The notes below the pieces were generated by a model, which saw nothing but the letters and a program-made list of their open reading frames with translations, ran no database searches and was not told the origin of the DNA. From assembly GCA_030740295.1 (NCBI GenBank), contig JASLXP010000922.1, positions 1 to 35,019 of the forward strand: DNA of 35,019 nt. The letters run 5' to 3'. How positions within the stretch are numbered: position 1 is the first letter of the stretch; each line of letters begins with the position of its first letter. The translations under genes and the position numbers were made by a program. Shown one piece after another: positions 1 to 8,649 of the stretch. The stretch comes from Planctomycetota bacterium (GTDB taxonomy: Bacteria; Planctomycetota; PUPC01; JACPCR01).

Positions 1-573
1 GGTTTCAGCAATCCCAGGCTCACGAACGCGTTGCAGTCGGCGATGGACATCAAGCCTGGTGGGGTGGTCAAGTACAGCAAGGCTTTCGTTGATCAGTTGG
101 CCCTGCAGGCGCAGCAGACCGGTGATGCGGCTGCGGGCCGCAAGGTGTTTCAGTCGTCCGTCACCGGCTGCAGCGCGTGCCACCAGATTCAGGGCCTCAA
201 CCAGCTCGGCCCGGACGCCCGGGGCCCCGATCTGACCGCGGTTGGTGCAGGGCTTCAGACCGAGTTGATCATCGAATCGATCATTTGGCCCAGGCGACAG
301 ATCAAGGAGGGATTTGGAGCGGCAATGCTCCTGCTGAAGGACGGCCGCATGATCACCGGTTATGTCACAGGCCAGGACAGAGAGACCACAAAAGTCCGTG
401 ACATGGCGGCAAACAAACTCATCACCGTGCACAAGTCGGCCATCGCCAAAACGACCTCGCTCGGCACGATCATGCCAGATGGTCTGACGGCGTATCTGAC
501 ACGTGAAGAACTGCGGGACCTCGTTGCGTTCCTGGCCAGCCTTAGAGGTGCCCCCACCAGGACTGAAGATTGA
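1..573 (+). CDS. Heme-binding c-type cytochrome domain protein, C-terminal part (5' end outside window)
   Basis: The frame is open from base 1 with no stop, so this is the 3' end of a longer gene; the TTG at 31 is probably not the real start. A CxxCH heme site (C-S-A-C-H) lies at 169-183. It is followed by a stretch typical of this family, including GPDLTAVG and ESIIWPRRQIKEGF, and a likely axial methionine in IMPDGL near 471. The pattern matches the Planctomycete/Verrucomicrobia heme-binding domain (TIGR02603 type). In that group the domain usually ends a large periplasmic dehydrogenase/beta-propeller protein and is thought to receive electrons from sugar oxidation; the dehydrogenase part would lie upstream of the window. 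It converges with the sulfatase gene only 29 bases away. The domain call is firm, the substrate unknown. Confidence 0.85.
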   Translation, partial: GFSNPRLTNALQSAMDIKPGGVVKYSKAFVDQLALQAQQTGDAAAGRKVFQSSVTGCSACHQIQGLNQLGPDARGPDLTAVGAGLQTELIIESIIWPRRQIKEGFGAAMLLLKDGRMITGYVTGQDRETTKVRDMAANKLITVHKSAIAKTTSLGTIMPDGLTAYLTREELRDLVAFLASLRGAPTRTED

Positions 574-602
574 GACCTTCACGAAACTGGCAATAGTGAG
601 CC

Positions 603-2069
603 TTATCGCTTTGCCGCCATGGCTTCGGATTCGGACCGGGACAGATGGGCTCGCATGGCTCTGAGGATCTCGGATTGCTCTGCGGAGGTGGCGAGGTTCT
701 TGTGCTCGGCCGGGTCGTTCTTCAGATCGTAGAGCTCCTCGCCATCGGGCCAGACGGAGTAACGCCAGCGGTCAGTTCGAATGGCTTTGCCTAATCTGGG
801 GCCACGGCTGACGACGGTGTAGACCGTCTGCTTTCCGGCGGCTTTTGGGTCACGCAACATTGGGACAAGGCTGCGCCCCTGCAGGTCTTTCGGCGGTTTC
901 ACATTACAGAGTTCGGCCAGCGTTGGGTAGAGATCGACGAGTTCGACAAGCCCCTGGCTCGATGAGCCCGGCTTTGTCTGACCCGGCACGCGGATCAACA
1001 TGGGTACGCGGTTGCACACCTCGAACAGTGTCACCTTGCCCCACATGAAATGTTCACCGAGCTGGTAACCATGATCGGAAGTGAGAACCACGATGGTGTC
1101 ATCCCAGTGACCGGAGCGTTTCAGCGCGTCGAACATTAGACCGATCTGAGCATCAATGAACGAGATGCAGGCGTGATATGCTTGCATGTACTCGCGGCGC
1201 AATGCGTCGTTCTCCACTCCGAGCTCGAATCCGAATCCAGAGTAACGTTTCACCATGGCCATCTCAGGGGCCTGTTTCCAAAATCCCTTCGGTGCAGAGA
1301 GAAACTTCAGGCCTTTCTGTGGGTACATCGCGAAATAAGCGTCAGGCGCGAGGAACGGTACATGGGGTTTCTGGATGCCACAGGCCATGAAGAACGGCTG
1401 CTCACCGTGAGTCTTCTTCTCGATCCACGACACAATCTGCCTGGCGTTCCTGCCGTCTTTGTGCTGCTCGTCGCGCAGACCTGAGGGACCATAGCCCGGC
1501 TGTTGTCCCCTTGTCTGCGCAGCGATCGTTGAATACTTTGCTCTCCACAGCCGGCGAGTCTTTCCTTTGTCAATCGGCCCATGCTCGGCTTCGAAGGCCT
1601 CACGGATTGGCGTCACCAGGGGCAGCTCGTCGTTAGCAAAGCGGAGCACCTCGTTCCAGGTTACTTCGCCAGGGTCGTTCTTTTCGTTGTGAAACACTTT
1701 GCCGACTGCGCCGGTCCAGTAACCGGCATCCTTGAATCGTTGCGGCAAGGAAATCGTTCCCGGACGCGTTTTCCGGATGTCCGATCTGTTATCCAGAACG
1801 CCGGTCGATTGCGGATAGAGCCCATGCAGGAAAGAAGCCCGTGAAGGCCCGCATACCGGATACTGGCAATAGGCCCGACCGAAGTTCATCCCTGCAGCGG
1901 CAAGCCGATCAAAGGCCGGCGTCTTGATGTGCGGATAGCCAGAGGTTGAAATATGCGTGTTGAGATCGTCACAGACGATGAACAGCACGTTGGGCCGCGT
2001 CGCTTGTTCCGTACGGGCAATCGTGCAGAACGCGAACAGACTGAATATCAGGATCGAAGTCCTTCTCAT
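603..2069 (-). CDS. Sulfatase, iduronate-2-sulfatase-like (S1 family)
   Basis: This 488-residue protein starts with a signal peptide (about residues 1-23). The metal-binding Asp pair is in CDDLN (34-35). The formylglycine site is C73-G-P-S-R, matching CxPxR, so Cys73 should be converted to formylglycine. SDHGYQLGEH near the middle-to-end supplies further metal and substrate-pocket residues. The CDDLNTH opening and the GPSR variant resemble iduronate-2-sulfatase-like enzymes, which hydrolyse sulfate esters on uronic or related sugars; the true substrate cannot be told from sequence. It is the second gene of an operon: its ATG overlaps the stop of the upstream sulfatase as ATGA (2066-2069), indicating translational coupling. 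Expected location is the periplasm or outside the cell. Confidence 0.9.
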   Translation of the reverse strand: MRRTSILIFSLFAFCTIARTEQATRPNVLFIVCDDLNTHISTSGYPHIKTPAFDRLAAAGMNFGRAYCQYPVCGPSRASFLHGLYPQSTGVLDNRSDIRKTRPGTISLPQRFKDAGYWTGAVGKVFHNEKNDPGEVTWNEVLRFANDELPLVTPIREAFEAEHGPIDKGKTRRLWRAKYSTIAAQTRGQQPGYGPSGLRDEQHKDGRNARQIVSWIEKKTHGEQPFFMACGIQKPHVPFLAPDAYFAMYPQKGLKFLSAPKGFWKQAPEMAMVKRYSGFGFELGVENDALRREYMQAYHACISFIDAQIGLMFDALKRSGHWDDTIVVLTSDHGYQLGEHFMWGKVTLFEVCNRVPMLIRVPGQTKPGSSSQGLVELVDLYPTLAELCNVKPPKDLQGRSLVPMLRDPKAAGKQTVYTVVSRGPRLGKAIRTDRWRYSVWPDGEELYDLKNDPAEHKNLATSAEQSEILRAMRAHLSRSESEAMAAKR

Positions 2070-3556
2070 TCTGCGGATTCCTTCGTGGGTGTGCTTTGAC
2101 TCTCTTTCTTCTTCTTTTCGGCTTCTCTTTTCTTTTTGCGTTCCATGCGTTTCCTCAACCGCTCTTTCTCACGCTCCGTGAGATCCTTTTCCACGCGCTC
2201 CGGCTCCCAACGTTTCTTGCCCCGTGTGATTGGATCGGGCATCGGAGCGATCCAGGCGTCGAACGCACCACTGAGCGTTTTCACCATCTCGGGATGTTTG
2301 CCTGCAAGGTTTTTCTTTTCCGAAGGGTCTTTTGCGAGGTCGAAGAGCTCCATCTGTGTCTTCATGGCGTGCAGCTTCCAATCGCCGCGCCGCACGGCCC
2401 ATTCGCCATCACTTCCTTTACTCCAGAAAAGCGTGTCATGATGCGTTGTGGTCTGTCCCGTCAGAAGCGGCAACAGGCTCTTGCCGTCAAATGCGGGATT
2501 TGCGGGCGGCTCGACACCGGTTGCATCGAGTGCCGTCGGCAGGATGTCAAAGGAGATAATCGGTGTATCGATCGTCCGGCCTCCCTTGAATCTTGCCGGC
2601 CAACTGACAATGAATGGCGTTCGGATTCCGCCTTCATAGAGACTGCCTTTAAAACCGCGCAGCGGCGTGTTATCCGCACTCATCGCTTTCGAGCCACCGT
2701 TGTCGGTCAGAAAGAAGAGGATGGTGTTGTCGAACAGTTTCTCCTGCTTCAGCTTTGCCACGACTTCGCCGACGCCGTCGTCCAGGTGTTTGAGCATGGC
2801 CATCAGAATGACGCGTTTCTCGCTGATGCCCGGAAAACGCTTGCGATACGCGTCGATATCTTCCTGCGGCGCTTCGGCCGGCGCATGCACCGCGTTGTAA
2901 GCGAGGTACAGAAAGAACGGTCGCTCCTTGTCGCGGTCGATGAATGCGACGGCCTCTTCGGTCAGCCGATTCGTCAGATATCCTTCGTCGTTGATGCGTT
3001 TCCTGTTGCGATAGATGGGGTGTGCAAACTTGCCAGTGCTGTCGCTACGCAGATCAAAATAGCTGTGGCCGCCGCGCCCCATGAATTTGTAGCACTCATC
3101 GAAGCCGCGGCTCATCGCATGCCACTTCAGATCCGGGTAGTCGTCATCGAGACCCAGGTGCCACTTACCGATCGCTGTGGATACGTATTCCTTTGGTAGA
3201 AACGAAGGAAAGATTGGCAGCTTTGGATCAAACCCGCGTCCCCCGTCACCCGCTGAATAGACACCGACGCGTTGCTGGTAGCGTCCGAGCATCAAACCGG
3301 CTCGCGTCGGAGAGCAGACGTGCCCGCTTGTGTATCCCTGTGAGAATACGATGCCGGCGTCAGCCAGCGCATCCATGTTCGGCGTCGAGACTTCTTTCGG
3401 GTGCTTCGGATTCAGGCTGATGTCCGCATAGCCCTGGTCGTCAGTCAGGATGACTACGATGTTGGGCCGTTCAGCAACCTCGGCGAGTACGTGGTCCGGG
3501 GTGAACATGCTCGTGAGCAATGCCAGGCCGAGAGTTGCGAGTGATAACATGCTCAT
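2066..3556 (-). CDS. Sulfatase, arylsulfatase A / GalNAc-6-sulfatase-like (S1 family)
   Basis: This 496-residue protein has a signal peptide (about 1-25, ending HVLA). The metal-binding pair is in LTDDQGYAD (39-40) and the formylglycine site is C81-S-P-T-R. TDNGG and the RGFKGSLYEGGIRTPF segment typical of arylsulfatases follow. It belongs to a different subfamily from the sulfatase just downstream, so the pair may remove two different sulfates from one glycan; this is inference. The last about 30 residues are an unusual run of Lys, Glu and Arg, a charged tail outside the catalytic fold. The gene is first in its operon and its stop overlaps the next start. Its start is 105 bases from the divergent MOSC gene. 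Confidence 0.9.
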   Translation of the reverse strand: MSMLSLATLGLALLTSMFTPDHVLAEVAERPNIVVILTDDQGYADISLNPKHPKEVSTPNMDALADAGIVFSQGYTSGHVCSPTRAGLMLGRYQQRVGVYSAGDGGRGFDPKLPIFPSFLPKEYVSTAIGKWHLGLDDDYPDLKWHAMSRGFDECYKFMGRGGHSYFDLRSDSTGKFAHPIYRNRKRINDEGYLTNRLTEEAVAFIDRDKERPFFLYLAYNAVHAPAEAPQEDIDAYRKRFPGISEKRVILMAMLKHLDDGVGEVVAKLKQEKLFDNTILFFLTDNGGSKAMSADNTPLRGFKGSLYEGGIRTPFIVSWPARFKGGRTIDTPIISFDILPTALDATGVEPPANPAFDGKSLLPLLTGQTTTHHDTLFWSKGSDGEWAVRRGDWKLHAMKTQMELFDLAKDPSEKKNLAGKHPEMVKTLSGAFDAWIAPMPDPITRGKKRWEPERVEKDLTEREKERLRKRMERKKKREAEKKKKESQSTPTKESAE

Positions 3557-3590
3557 GATTCAGTGATTCTCATGGGGGCGGTCCTCTGTT

Positions 3591-3604
3591 CCTGTGTGCA
3601 CAGG
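3591..3604. promoter_or_regulatory. Short inverted repeat in a divergent promoter region (possible operator)
   Basis: CCTGTG and CACAGG form a perfect 6-base inverted repeat around a TG spacer. It lies in the 105-base gap between the divergent sulfatase and MOSC genes and abuts a possible -35 box at 3605. A second small palindrome (CAGGC-A-GCCTG, 3615-3625) sits in the following promoter spacer. The position fits a repressor site, but such short repeats also occur by chance. Confidence 0.25.
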
Positions 3605-3634
3605 TTGCGGCAGTCAGGCAGCCTGCGGTAGATT
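3605..3634 (+). promoter_or_regulatory. Possible sigma-70-type promoter for the MOSC gene
   Basis: TTGCGG (3605-3610) and TAGATT (3629-3634) are separated by 18 bases. They lie 27 bases upstream of the GTG start at 3662. Assigned by consensus only; no transcription evidence. Confidence 0.3.
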
Positions 3635-3661
3635 GGCCTTTTTAATCGGGAGGAAGAAAAC

Positions 3662-4219
3662 GTGGGGAGTGAACTGCATCTATCAACAGAGCAACTTCAG
3701 TCGCATTTGGATTGGATTAAACAATCGCCCGGAGACCAAGGTATCCTGAAGGCGATTGTCATTCGACCTGCTACCGATGAACGTGTGGATATGGAGACCA
3801 GCGTTGTCACTCCTGACGGCGGCGTCCATGGTGATCGATGGGCAAAGCAGAACTGGCTCAAGCTGCCCGATCAGGAGCTCGACCTGAAGACCCAGATTAC
3901 AGTGATGAACTCCAGGGCAGCCGAAGTCATCGCGCAGAAAAGAGAACGCTGGCCCCTCGCGGGCGACAATCTTTACGTGGATTTGGACCTCAGCGAAGAC
4001 AACCTTCGGACTGGGCAGAGGCTATCCATTGGCAGCGCCATCTTTGAAGTCACGCCGCAACCCCACAATGGGTGCAGCAAGTTCGTAGCACGGTTTGGCG
4101 CCGACGCCCAGAAGTTTGTGAATTCGGAAGAGGGCAAACACAATCATCTGCGCGGCATTTACATCAAGGTAGTGCAGGCTGGCGTCATTCAGGTGAATGA
4201 CAAGATCTCGAAAGTGTAA
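3662..4219 (+). CDS. Stand-alone MOSC-domain protein
   Basis: This 185-residue cytoplasmic protein starts with GTG at 3662, preceded by a strong ribosome-binding site (GGGAGGAAG, about 3648-3656), which decides the start. MOSC features are GGVHGDRW (53-60), PLAGDNLYVDLDLSEDNL (about 99-116) and the invariant cysteine in HNGCSKF (Cys138). MOSC domains are found in molybdenum-cofactor sulfurases and in YiiM/mARC-like proteins that bind molybdenum cofactor and reduce N-hydroxylated compounds. No FAD or iron-sulfur reductase domain is fused, so a partner would be needed for catalysis. It is divergent from the sulfatase operon and 95 bases upstream of the GH42-like gene on the same strand. Family call strong; physiological substrate unknown. 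Confidence 0.85.
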   Translation: MGSELHLSTEQLQSHLDWIKQSPGDQGILKAIVIRPATDERVDMETSVVTPDGGVHGDRWAKQNWLKLPDQELDLKTQITVMNSRAAEVIAQKRERWPLAGDNLYVDLDLSEDNLRTGQRLSIGSAIFEVTPQPHNGCSKFVARFGADAQKFVNSEEGKHNHLRGIYIKVVQAGVIQVNDKISKV

Positions 4220-4314
4220 TCTCTGAGCTGATGCCGCAGCTTCTGTCCCCTTGCGCACGGGGATGAAAGTGGTCATCCCTTCGTTTACATGGAACTGAAC
4301 ACGGAACGAATCAA

Positions 4315-6570
4315 ATGAAAACTACAATGAAGACTGTGGTCATACTGGCGTTTGTTGCCTCTCACTGGGGGGATGCCCAGGACGTGCTGACCTATGACGA
4401 CCTGAAATTCAAGGTCGGTCCCCTCGAACCAGTGCCGGCGATTTTGCAGCGAGATGAATGGAAACGTTTCATCGTTCTAGTCTGGCAATACCAGACGGAC
4501 GCGCTGAAGGATGCGCCCCTCTACGAGAGTGTCGGGCTTCGTGGATTCCATATCGATCGCGGGGCGGGGCAAGATGGTCGGGTCCAGTTTTCTCTTGACA
4601 GAGAGTTCCCGTACTACGTGGACCACGCCGCGGGCAAGGGCATCCTCTACATCTACAAAAAAGAGAAGAGCAAGGTCACCCGTCATCGAAACCTGCTGGT
4701 CCGGCCGCACAGCCTGGCGAATCCAGAGACGATCACGGAGCTGAAGAAACGACTCAAGCGAAACATCGCGACTACGAGCAAAGGGCTTGTCTTTGCGTAT
4801 GCCTTCGATGACGAGATCTCGCTCGGCTCGTTCACCACACCGGCAGAAGTGGATGTGCATCCGGCATCGTTGGCCTGGTACAAGCAATGGTTGAAAGATC
4901 GATACCAGACGATTGAAAATCTTAACGAAAAATGGGACGGCCAGTACAGATCGTTTGACGAGGTGAAGCCGGCGAGCTTTGAGGCCGTGCGAAAAGTGCA
5001 TACTCGTCCGCCCTTTTCCAAGTGGAATCTGTCCTCCTGGTCAGAGTGGCGCGCGTTCATGGATTACCAGTTTGCCAGCGTGCTCGCCGATCTGACTCGA
5101 TACACGAACGAGTTGGACCCACGCATTCCGGCAGGCTTCGTGGGGGGACAACAGCCGGCTGCCTATGGCGGATACGATTACGCGCTGCTCTGCCGAGCGG
5201 TTCAATGGATGGAGGCATACGACATCGGCGGAAACCAGGAGATCCTCCGCTCCTTCTGGGCAACGCCGCGGCGGCAGTGCGTGCAAACTTATTTCACCGG
5301 TGGGAATGCCCGGCGTAACACGTGGCTTCTCTGGTATCGTCTGGCCCAGGGAAATCAGGCCAATATTGCATGGCCTTCCGGCTGGTTTGAAAAGGATGCG
5401 AAGTCCGGGAAGAGGCAACCCAGCCAGCGTCTGCAGAACATTGCTGATGCTCTCAAAGAGATTCAAGGACCGGTCAGCGAATTCATCTGCAATCCTGAAT
5501 CCGCCCTGGCCACCGATCCGATTGGCATCTATTACTCGCACCCGAGCATCCGAGCCGGCTGGGCCATGGATGTGGTGACTCACGGCAGCACCTGGCCCAA
5601 CCGATCCGCCAGCCTCGATTCAGCAAACTTGACTTCCGGCCGTCTGCGCATCTCCTGGTGCAAGATTCTCGAAGACATGGGCTATCAGGCCGACTTCATC
5701 AGCTACCTGGATGTCGAAGAAGATCGCATCAACCTGAACGAACGTTTCAAAGTCATCATCCTGCCGCAGATCAGTTGTCTCTCTGACAGAGAAGCGAAAG
5801 CGTTAACCGAGTTCGTTAAGAATGGAGGCACCCTCGTCGCCGATTACATTTGCGGTGTCATGACAGAGACCGGGCACGGCCGGAGAGAGGGCGCGCTGGA
5901 TAGTCTGTTCGGAATTCAGCGTTCCGAGAAGACCGGCTATATGAACGGAAAGATGATCACTGAGATTGACGGCGAGTTTTACAACAAGCCTTTCGAGCGG
6001 CGCCTCAACGCTTACAAGGGCGCCATCCGCCATGGCAATCTCGTGGTGTACGAGCGCGGCACGAAGCGCACGAAGGAGAATAAACACTCAGCAAGAGCTG
6101 CGGGTGATGCGGAAGTTGCCATTGAGAACCGGTGGGAGCGGGGCAGAACGTGGTATCTCAATCTGACGCCGATGGCATACAAACATGTGCCTTTCAGATT
6201 GGGCAAGGTCGGTCAGGAATGGAGGGGTCTAGTCGGAGGGATTCTGGAAGGAGCCGGCGTAGGCGCCAAGGTGAATGTCCGTACAACAGGCGAGGCATTC
6301 TCACTTATCGAGCCGCTTCTCTGGAAGCGCGGCAATCGGTATTGCCTTGCCCTCGTCCGAAACTGGGCATACGACGCCAGCATGACCGGAGAGGGAAAGG
6401 CGGAAGGGCAGGGGCCAAGTGAGAAAAAAACACTGATATCAGTAAAGGTAAAGCTGCCTGTAAAGGGCCTTACCAACATGCGGACCGGTAAGGTATTTGG
6501 TGACGTCCAGGAATTCAGAGATTCGTTCACCCCGTGGGAAGCGAACATCTATGAATTCCGGGTGGAGTAG
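4315..6570 (+). CDS. Secreted glycoside hydrolase-like protein, GH42 beta-galactosidase-related
   Basis: This 751-residue protein has a signal peptide (about 1-21). Residues about 40-400 look like a TIM barrel. AYAFDDEISLGS (about 162-172) sits where GH42 enzymes carry the acid/base Glu, though the usual Asn-Glu is Asp-Glu here. The region near 185-215 (WLKDRY, NLNEKWDGQYRSFDEV) is characteristic of GH42. Residues about 455-530 (VIILPQISCLSDREA, FVKNGGTLVADY) match the beta-galactosidase trimerisation-like domain, and a C-terminal sandwich follows. GH42 enzymes hydrolyse beta-galactosides and related linkages; activity here is not certain. The gene ends 15 bases before a nested palindrome and converges with the response-regulator remnant. 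Confidence 0.75.
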   Translation: MKTTMKTVVILAFVASHWGDAQDVLTYDDLKFKVGPLEPVPAILQRDEWKRFIVLVWQYQTDALKDAPLYESVGLRGFHIDRGAGQDGRVQFSLDREFPYYVDHAAGKGILYIYKKEKSKVTRHRNLLVRPHSLANPETITELKKRLKRNIATTSKGLVFAYAFDDEISLGSFTTPAEVDVHPASLAWYKQWLKDRYQTIENLNEKWDGQYRSFDEVKPASFEAVRKVHTRPPFSKWNLSSWSEWRAFMDYQFASVLADLTRYTNELDPRIPAGFVGGQQPAAYGGYDYALLCRAVQWMEAYDIGGNQEILRSFWATPRRQCVQTYFTGGNARRNTWLLWYRLAQGNQANIAWPSGWFEKDAKSGKRQPSQRLQNIADALKEIQGPVSEFICNPESALATDPIGIYYSHPSIRAGWAMDVVTHGSTWPNRSASLDSANLTSGRLRISWCKILEDMGYQADFISYLDVEEDRINLNERFKVIILPQISCLSDREAKALTEFVKNGGTLVADYICGVMTETGHGRREGALDSLFGIQRSEKTGYMNGKMITEIDGEFYNKPFERRLNAYKGAIRHGNLVVYERGTKRTKENKHSARAAGDAEVAIENRWERGRTWYLNLTPMAYKHVPFRLGKVGQEWRGLVGGILEGAGVGAKVNVRTTGEAFSLIEPLLWKRGNRYCLALVRNWAYDASMTGEGKAEGQGPSEKKTLISVKVKLPVKGLTNMRTGKVFGDVQEFRDSFTPWEANIYEFRVE

Positions 6571-6585
6571 TTATGCTTCCAGCTT

Positions 6586-6790
6586 AGGGGCAAAGCCCCG
6601 GGCCGTTTGCCTAGCCCAGCCCAACGGGCTGGGTTTTCGGGCAGATCATCCTTAGGGGCAACGCCCCGGTCATTTGCCCCAATGAATGGCCTCCCTGTAA
6701 ATGGCCGGGGCGTTGCCCCTTTTCAAATCTTTGTAAGATTCACCCAGCCCGTTAGGCTGGGCTAGGCAGACAGCCCGGGGCTTCGCCCCT
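6586..6790. repeat. Long imperfect inverted repeat, outer arms (REP/MITE-like element)
   Basis: Bases 6586-6634 and 6742-6790 are inverted copies of each other, 45 of 49 positions matching by eye, separated by 107 bases. Each arm has its own hairpins, for example CCCAGCCC-AAC-GGGCTGGG at 6615-6633 and its counterpart at 6743-6761, plus GGGGC-AAA-GCCCC at the outer end. The element lies between two convergent genes, a usual place for REP-like elements, and could end transcription from both sides. I see no transposase inside and no clear target-site duplication. Confidence 0.85.
6654..6720. repeat. Inner inverted repeat nested inside the larger palindrome
   Basis: Bases 6654-6675 and 6699-6720 are inverted copies, 21 of 22 matching, around a 23-base loop. 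Each arm begins with the GGGGCAACGCCCC hairpin, a variant of the GGGGCAAAGCCCC ending the outer arms. CTTAGGGGCA opens both the outer left arm (6583) and the inner left arm (6651), so the inner unit looks like a second copy of the same repeat family nested in the first. Confidence 0.85.
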
Positions 6791-6924
6791 GAAATCCGTC
6801 AAAACGGCTCCGTCTTGGAGGACTAATAGGCAGACGAGGGCGGGGGCCTCGACAGTCGAGCGGACCATATTAAGCAGACATACGGCGCGGGCGTCGCCGG
6901 ATGGTCGCATCCCGTCGCCACGAT

Positions 6925-7671
6925 CTACTTACGATCCATCAGATAAACGTGATCGAGCGCCACAGAAGCATTCTCGCAGAAGACTTCCAACAGCTCTTTG
7001 TCGGCCTCGTTCATCACGCGGCTTGACTCCACATAAACCAGGTTGTCCGCGCCGTTTTCGGTACGGAAGTACATGACGCAGTACTTGTCCTTGTATTGGC
7101 TTTCCCTTTCACGGCACGCGGTCTGGATGTCCTCGAAAACGTCGGGAGCGAGGATCTCCCTGGCGGAGTTTTCAACACACTCGGAGTAGGTGCCCGAACC
7201 GGCCCTGATCGTGAGCTCTTCATCGATGGCGGAGATGAAACCGGAACTCTGGAAGTAAAGGGAGTTTTCGCCAAGCTGAAGCAGGTTGACGAGTTGGCCG
7301 AGTATGCCGGAAAGGGCTTTCTCCATGGACTGAAGCTTAAAGATGGATGCCAGGGCTTCGATGATGTTTTTCAGTCCGGCGCGGCTCTCTTCGATGGCAG
7401 CGATGTGCTGGAATGCGCGGAGCGACGCGATGACAGTTGTGAAAAGCCGGTTGGTGGTGAGCTCGGTTTTGGATTTGTAATCGTTGATATCGTAATTGAG
7501 GATGATCTCCTCTTCAGGCGCGCTCCCCGGCTGACCGGTCCGTAGGATGATTCGCGAACGGCGGTTCTTCAGAACCTCACGAATGTGTTTCACCACCTGC
7601 AGTCCTGAGTCGTCATCTTCCATGACCACATCAAGAAGGATGAGAGCGGTATCCGGATGCTCCTCGATCAT
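6925..7671 (-). pseudogene. DUF3369-type response regulator, N-terminally truncated
   Basis: The 248-residue frame begins in mid-receiver. It has the phosphoacceptor region ALILLDVVM (Asp14), the LRTGQPG switch segment and the DYKSKTEL lysine, but not the first beta strand, acidic pair and second strand of a receiver. A DUF3369 domain (about 95-245) follows. Family members usually continue into an HD-GYP or GGDEF output domain; this one stops right after DUF3369. The same frame stays open upstream to a stop near 7824 without ATG, GTG or TTG. That stretch reads IDWDEP then NSGAEAKQM, vaguely like a degraded receiver start. No partner kinase is nearby. It is most likely a remnant, though a short functional protein is not excluded. 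Confidence 0.75.
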
Positions 7672-8647
7672 CTGCTTCGCTTCCGCTCCGCTGTTTGCAT
7701 CGCGCCCGACATGCCTCTGATCATCCGTAAGGCGGCTGGAGGCAGCCTTCAGAGCCTTGCTGAAAATCAGAGGCTCATCCCAATCGATGCGGCAGAACTG
7801 GAGGAAAGGGAACGGAGCACATCAGCCAAAATTGAGGTCCTCAACCGCACCTGCAATGAGATTGGCGATGAAGATGACTTTTCGGCAGTCTCGCTCTCGG
7901 AACAGGCTCATCTGGAAATTGGCTGCCTGTTCCACCTCTTATCGCTTCAATTCGATCCGGATAAAATCAACAGGATCAGTCACAACCTCTTCAGCCAGAA
8001 TTCCGTTCTGCGTGCTAACGCCATTGAGCTCCTGGACGACCTCCTGCCCCTGAGGCTCTCACCCATCATAAAACTGCTCGAGCCGCTCGTTGAAAAGCAG
8101 GGGGAACAAGGCATGGGGCTTTCCATCGAAACAGCGAACGAGGTGATGAAATGTGAAGCGTGGCCAAGAGTCCTCGCTGCTTATCACATGAATGGTTCTG
8201 ATCCGGATGCGGTCATGCAACTGACCGATGGCGAGAAGCGCATCTATGATCTGGTCGGCGTCGTCTCTGCCTTGAAGGGAGTTTCGATCTTTCGGAATGT
8301 GCCGGGCAACTACATGGTTGCCCTGGCGATGGTCGTAACGTGGCCTCGTACTGTTCGAAGAGGGCGATACGGGTGATGCGCTTTTTCTCGTTACTAACGG
8401 TGAGATCAGTGTTCGCGTATCCGGCAGCGAGGTCGCAAAGCTCGGAGCGGGTGAGTGCTTTGGCGAAATGGCTCTGGTAGATGGATTGCCAAGGTCCGCC
8501 ACCTGCATTGCCGCCGAGGATAGCGAACTCCTCGTGCTGTCGGACCACGATTTTCTTACGTTTCTGCACGGCCACGGGAGTATTGCACTTGGAGTGCTTC
8601 AGACTCTGACACAGCGGCTTCGTAACCAATTGGAGGCTACCCATTAG
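7657..8647 (+). pseudogene. HEAT-like / cyclic-nucleotide-binding protein, truncated and frameshifted
   Basis: Frame 1 from 7657 to a stop at 8374-8376 encodes an alpha-helical region, with LRANAIELLDDLLP and IIKLLEPLVEK resembling the HEAT segment preceding cNMP domains in PVC-group transporter-linked proteins. It ends with the start of a cNMP domain (VSIFRNVPGNYMVALAMV). The rest of that domain continues in the next frame from about 8345 (LVLFEEGDTGDALF, then FGEMALVDGLPRSA) to TAG at 8645-8647. Against the intact paralogue at 8650, about six to seven residues are missing at the junction (8330-8346), consistent with a short deletion plus frameshift. The 5' end overlaps the response-regulator remnant on the other strand, so the original N-terminus is probably lost too. 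Confidence 0.7.
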
Positions 8648-8649
8648 CT

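Larger units (their letters stand above)
6571..6924. other. Gene-free stretch containing a nested palindrome
   Basis: This 354-base gap separates convergent genes. I see no convincing coding region in it. Bases 6586-6790 are occupied by the nested inverted repeats listed separately; the remaining about 134 bases (6791-6924) hold no feature I can support. Confidence 0.7.

Noticed and set aside
2096..3199. Open frame of 367 codons antisense to the second sulfatase
   Set aside because: The sulfatase reading has catalytic motifs and a signal peptide; this frame has none.
8330..8376. Programmed ribosomal frameshift in the cNMP gene
   Set aside because: No slippery heptamer or following stem was seen, and residues are missing from the fold, so decay is likelier.
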